From assembly GCA_023415525.1 (NCBI GenBank), contig JAEZKI010000449.1, positions 1 to 8,613 on the forward strand: a stretch of 8,613 nt of DNA, written 5' to 3'. The notes under the pieces were generated by a model. It was not told the DNA's origin and ran no database searches. It saw only the letters and a program-made list of their open reading frames with translations. This DNA comes from Bacillota bacterium (lineage in GTDB: Bacteria > Bacillota > Clostridia > Lachnospirales > Cellulosilyticaceae). Shown here piece after piece: positions 6,642 through 8,613 of the stretch. The position numbers and the translations under genes are program-made. Numbering within the stretch: position 1 is the stretch's first letter; the number at the start of each line of letters is the position of its first letter.

Positions 6642-6673
6642 ATTCTAAAGTCTCTTATTGTACGAGAGTCAAG
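6642..6673 (-). promoter_or_regulatory. MerR-type promoter/operator with 19-bp spacer
   Basis: On the minus strand TTGACT (6672-6667) and TAGAAT (6647-6642) are separated by 19 bp, two more than optimal. An imperfect dyad covers 6673-6645: CTTGACTCTCGTA, then CAA, then TAAGAGACTTTAG, with 9 of 13 arm positions symmetric. Over-long spacing with a dyad between the boxes is the hallmark of promoters activated by MerR-family proteins, which twist DNA to bring the boxes into line. The TTGACTCTC start resembles the sites of BmrR-like drug-responsive regulators. The gene encoding such a regulator ends just upstream at 6686. Confidence 0.75.
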
Positions 6674-6685
6674 AGGGATTTTGTT

Positions 6686-7504
6686 TTATTTTTTTATAAT
6701 AGGACAACAGACTTCTGTTACTAAATTCATTTGATTCTCCTCATCACCTGGCGAGCGATGATAAATATTAAGTAGAGGGCCTGTCTTTATATAACCGTTT
6801 CTATGGATCCAGTTAGAAAGGGCTTGATTAATTTGATAAAGCTGCCCATATTCCCCACTAAAAACAAGAGAGGCCACTAATCTCTCCTCCACTGTCTTTA
6901 TAGGTCCCCCTAAGAGCTTCTTATCATCTCCTACTATTTCTCTTTGTACTTCTATTTCCATTTTATCTTCTGCACAAGCCTCTTCATAATAAATAGCTGC
7001 TTCATAACGAGGTACTGCATATTGTACCTTATACTTCTCCCCATACTTCCAAAGTTCTTGCCACATCAAGCCTTCTTCTTGGTACTCCTTGATTTCACCC
7101 TTATAGCTAATCACCTTTCTTGAAGGTAATTTTTTAATGGTAATATCACAATACCACTTATCTTCCTTTGTTTTTAAATTTTCTATAACCCCATTTAACA
7201 GCATGAGTTGTCCTTGTAATTTATCAAGCTCTTGTTGTTTTTGCTTCTGTTGCTGTTCCATATAAGTCATAAGACTTTGACTGTCTCCATATTCTTCTAA
7301 AATCTCTTTAATAGCTCCTAAGCCAATTCCCATATTTTTTAAAGCTTGAATCCGATTAGCTCTTGGCAATTGATTTTCATTATAATAGCGATAGCCCGTT
7401 AGCTCATCAATGAAAACGGGCATCAATAAGCCTATCTCATTATAATGACGGAGCATATAAATACTAATCTTTGATAATACGGCAAACTCCCCTATTCTTA
7501 ACAT
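6686..7504 (-). CDS. MerR-family transcriptional activator with GyrI-like effector-binding domain
   Basis: A 272-residue protein of the BmrR-like type. Residues 1-70 form the MerR winged helix (MLRIGEFAVLSKISIYMLRH, then NEIGLLMP and TGYRYYNE). Residues 75-112 form a Gln/Lys/Leu-rich coiled coil for dimerisation. Residues 118-272 look like the GyrI/BmrR ligand-binding beta fold (ITIKKLPSRKVISYKGEI, GEYGQLYQINQALSNWI, LLNIYHR), which in relatives binds bulky cationic or hydrophobic drugs. There is no metal-binding Cys array of the MerR/CueR type; the CC near the C-terminus (266-267) is isolated. The start ATG 7504 has AAGGGG six bases upstream. The gene lies 78 bp before the C39-like start, with a 19-bp-spacer promoter between, so it most likely activates that gene, and perhaps the helicase, when ligand is bound. 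Its own promoter between 7505 and 7560 is not clear. Confidence 0.92.
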   Translation of the reverse strand: MLRIGEFAVLSKISIYMLRHYNEIGLLMPVFIDELTGYRYYNENQLPRANRIQALKNMGIGLGAIKEILEEYGDSQSLMTYMEQQQKQKQQELDKLQGQLMLLNGVIENLKTKEDKWYCDITIKKLPSRKVISYKGEIKEYQEEGLMWQELWKYGEKYKVQYAVPRYEAAIYYEEACAEDKMEIEVQREIVGDDKKLLGGPIKTVEERLVASLVFSGEYGQLYQINQALSNWIHRNGYIKTGPLLNIYHRSPGDEENQMNLVTEVCCPIIKK

Positions 7505-7561
7505 CTTTTTCCCCTTTCAAAGATAATAATATTGCTATGATAAAACTCTTTTTCTTTTCTA

Positions 7562-7600
7562 AAAAGAGCGGTTCCTTATGATAAAGAAACACGCTCTTTT
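7562..7600 (-). terminator. Rho-independent terminator after the DUF6472-like gene
   Basis: On the minus strand AAAAGAGCG pairs with CGCTCTTTT, and the inner GTTTCTT pairs with AAGGAAC around a loop of about six bases, with one unpaired T. The stem is followed by TTTTT. It starts ten bases after the stop at 7610 and separates this gene from the MerR unit. Confidence 0.88.
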
Positions 7601-7609
7601 AAAAATTAT

Positions 7610-7783
7610 CTAATTTTGTTTACGTACTAAGGTGTATTCATCCCCTATTTTATAATAAGGACAACGTTTATTAGGGCTGTAGCTCATTCTGGCTAGATCA
7701 TCTTCATCCATAATCCCTTGAATACTACAAACATACTCCTCTAGATTATCATCATATTCTAAATACATACAGTTCTCACACAT
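7610..7783 (-). CDS. DUF6472-like Cys-rich mini protein, likely zinc-binding (57 aa)
   Basis: A 57-residue protein too short for common ORF cut-offs. It starts MCENCMYLEYDD and ends CPYYKIGDEYTLVRKQN. Four cysteines (C2, C5, C19, C41) fit a Cys4 metal site: CxxC near the N-terminus, one Cys after an acidic stretch, and one before PYYKIGDEY. Acidic MDEDDL lies between. The pattern CxxC, YxC, DEDD, CPYY and GDEY matches the small clostridial family DUF6472 as I remember it. Function is unknown. The start ATG 7783 has AAAGG eight bases upstream. It lies 67 bp after an unrecognised gene, with no terminator between and one immediately after, so the two are probably one transcript. Confidence 0.85.
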   Translation of the reverse strand: MCENCMYLEYDDNLEEYVCSIQGIMDEDDLARMSYSPNKRCPYYKIGDEYTLVRKQN

Positions 7784-7850
7784 TTTATTTTCCTTTACAT
7801 TATAATGTTCTATTTTATCAAAAGTCTTTACTACTCATTGAAGGGACTGA

Positions 7851-8613
7851 TTAATAAAGAATTAGGGTATTCCCAAAAAGCTGGTGCCCTCTTTCATAAT
7901 TATGACTCTCTCCAGTTAAAGTATCTAATAGGGTTGTAAATTCTTTATAATCCCACTCCTCTCCCTTCTCCTCCTCTGTCCACCAGGATGTCACTCTATA
8001 GCGTTCCTCAATATAAGCTTGAAAAGTGCCATTTGCTTCTTTTATAACACCCAGTTCTCTTCTTGGGGAAGTAAGCCGTCTTATCCTCACCTCATGAGCA
8101 TCTCTTTCTTCTTCATAAGCTTCTTTTATTCTATAAAACAAGTGGCCCTTGATTGCTTTTGCATCTAGCCTATACTCTTCTTGCTCCTCTAGGGAAGGGA
8201 GCTTTATGCTATATATGACTTCTTCTTGGGTACGAAAGTCTTTTTCCCGGTAATAAACCTTTTGTCCCTCTCGCCCTAAATACCTTACCCAACCGTCTAG
8301 GTGCCTTTCTCTAATGGTTCTAAAAGGGAGATGGGTTGCTTCTGATTTTATAGCCTTAACTAAGGCTTCTACTGGGATAAAATATAAGCCTTCTTTTTCT
8401 TTAACTTGTTCATGTAGAAGGGCCTTGCTCTCCACTAACTCATAGATTTCCTCATACTCATAGTCCTCCATATGACAAGCATTAAAAACCACATATTCCT
8501 CTTGCTGCTCCCTAATAAGAGGTAGCTCATCTATTAAACCATGAACAACTGAAAGTCCTTCTAATAAGCAAAGTACCTTGAGGAGATAAAGGCGGTCCTC
8601 TTCCAAATCACAG
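7851..8613 (-). CDS. Hypothetical protein, 5' end outside the window
   Basis: The frame is open to the window edge (…CDLEEDRLYLLKVL), so the true start lies outside; about 254 residues are visible. I do not recognise the family. The first 30 visible residues look like a leucine-rich helix, and a winged-helix-like helical region may follow. The middle is highly charged, rich in Glu, Arg and Tyr (EEQEEYRLDAKAIKGHLFYR). The last third mixes short beta-like strands with WW and EWDY segments and ends FGNTLILY. There is no signal peptide, membrane segment or catalytic motif I can name. Length, codon use and strand fit the neighbours. It is read together with the DUF6472-like gene 67 bp downstream. 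A cytoplasmic protein is likely; nothing more can be claimed. Confidence 0.7.
   Translation of the reverse strand, partial: CDLEEDRLYLLKVLCLLEGLSVVHGLIDELPLIREQQEEYVVFNACHMEDYEYEEIYELVESKALLHEQVKEKEGLYFIPVEALVKAIKSEATHLPFRTIRERHLDGWVRYLGREGQKVYYREKDFRTQEEVIYSIKLPSLEEQEEYRLDAKAIKGHLFYRIKEAYEEERDAHEVRIRRLTSPRRELGVIKEANGTFQAYIEERYRVTSWWTEEEKGEEWDYKEFTTLLDTLTGESHNYERGHQLFGNTLILY

Noticed and set aside
7797..7808. Perfect palindrome ACATTATAATGT containing TATAAT before the mini-protein gene
   Set aside because: As a -10 box it would start the transcript inside the ribosome binding site, and the matching -35 (GACTTT) is poor. Chance in AT-rich DNA is likelier.
1..8613. CRISPR arrays, tRNA genes, riboswitches, insertion-sequence ends
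   Set aside because: No regularly spaced repeats, cloverleaf-like structures, transposase frames or recognisable riboswitch cores were seen on either strand.

Overview
The window looks like chromosomal DNA from an AT-rich, low-GC Gram-positive anaerobe of the class Clostridia, probably Lachnospirales or a Cellulosilyticum-like relative. The basis is the A/T-rich codon use, strong GGAGG-type ribosome binding sites, U-tailed hairpin terminators, and clostridial families: a PurF paralog beginning MGGIFG, a DUF6472-type mini protein and a lone MtaA-like methyltransferase. The genus is an inference. Every gene I can support lies on the minus strand, so transcription runs from high to low coordinates. 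I see no tRNA, rRNA, insertion sequence, phage gene or CRISPR array.

Layout in the direction of transcription. (1) 8613-7610: an unrecognised protein whose 5' end lies outside the window, then a 57-residue Cys-rich DUF6472-like protein at 7783-7610, closed by a terminator at 7600-7562. (2) 7504-3271: a MerR/GyrI-type regulator, a BtrH/C39-like papain-fold protein and a HelD-type helicase, closed by a terminator at 3248-3214. Between the regulator and the C39-like gene lies a MerR-type promoter: TTGACT and TAGAAT, 19 bp apart, with a dyad between them. (3) 3046-2039: a uroporphyrinogen-decarboxylase-fold (MtaA/CmuA-like) methyltransferase with its own promoter region and a strong terminator at 2014-1966. 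(4) 1767-814: a short ROK-family repressor without kinase or zinc motifs; a perfect 32-bp palindrome sits across its own -10 and start-site region. (5) 578-1: the N-terminal part of a PurF-like protein that has lost its glutaminase active site, running off the window.

Three points matter most. The helicase gene carries an in-frame TAA at 3597-3595 that separates the Walker A/B part from helicase motifs V and VI, although the reading frame continues intact past the stop. The MerR regulator, the 19-bp-spacer promoter and the C39-like gene form a likely ligand-induced unit, possibly including the helicase, which would link drug sensing, a papain-fold acyltransferase or peptidase, and an RNA-polymerase-clearing motor. 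The PurF-like protein lacks Cys, Arg and Asn at the three glutaminase positions, and two CGAA-containing repeats resembling the PurR PurBox lie upstream of its promoter.

All product names come from recognising motifs by eye; no database search was run.
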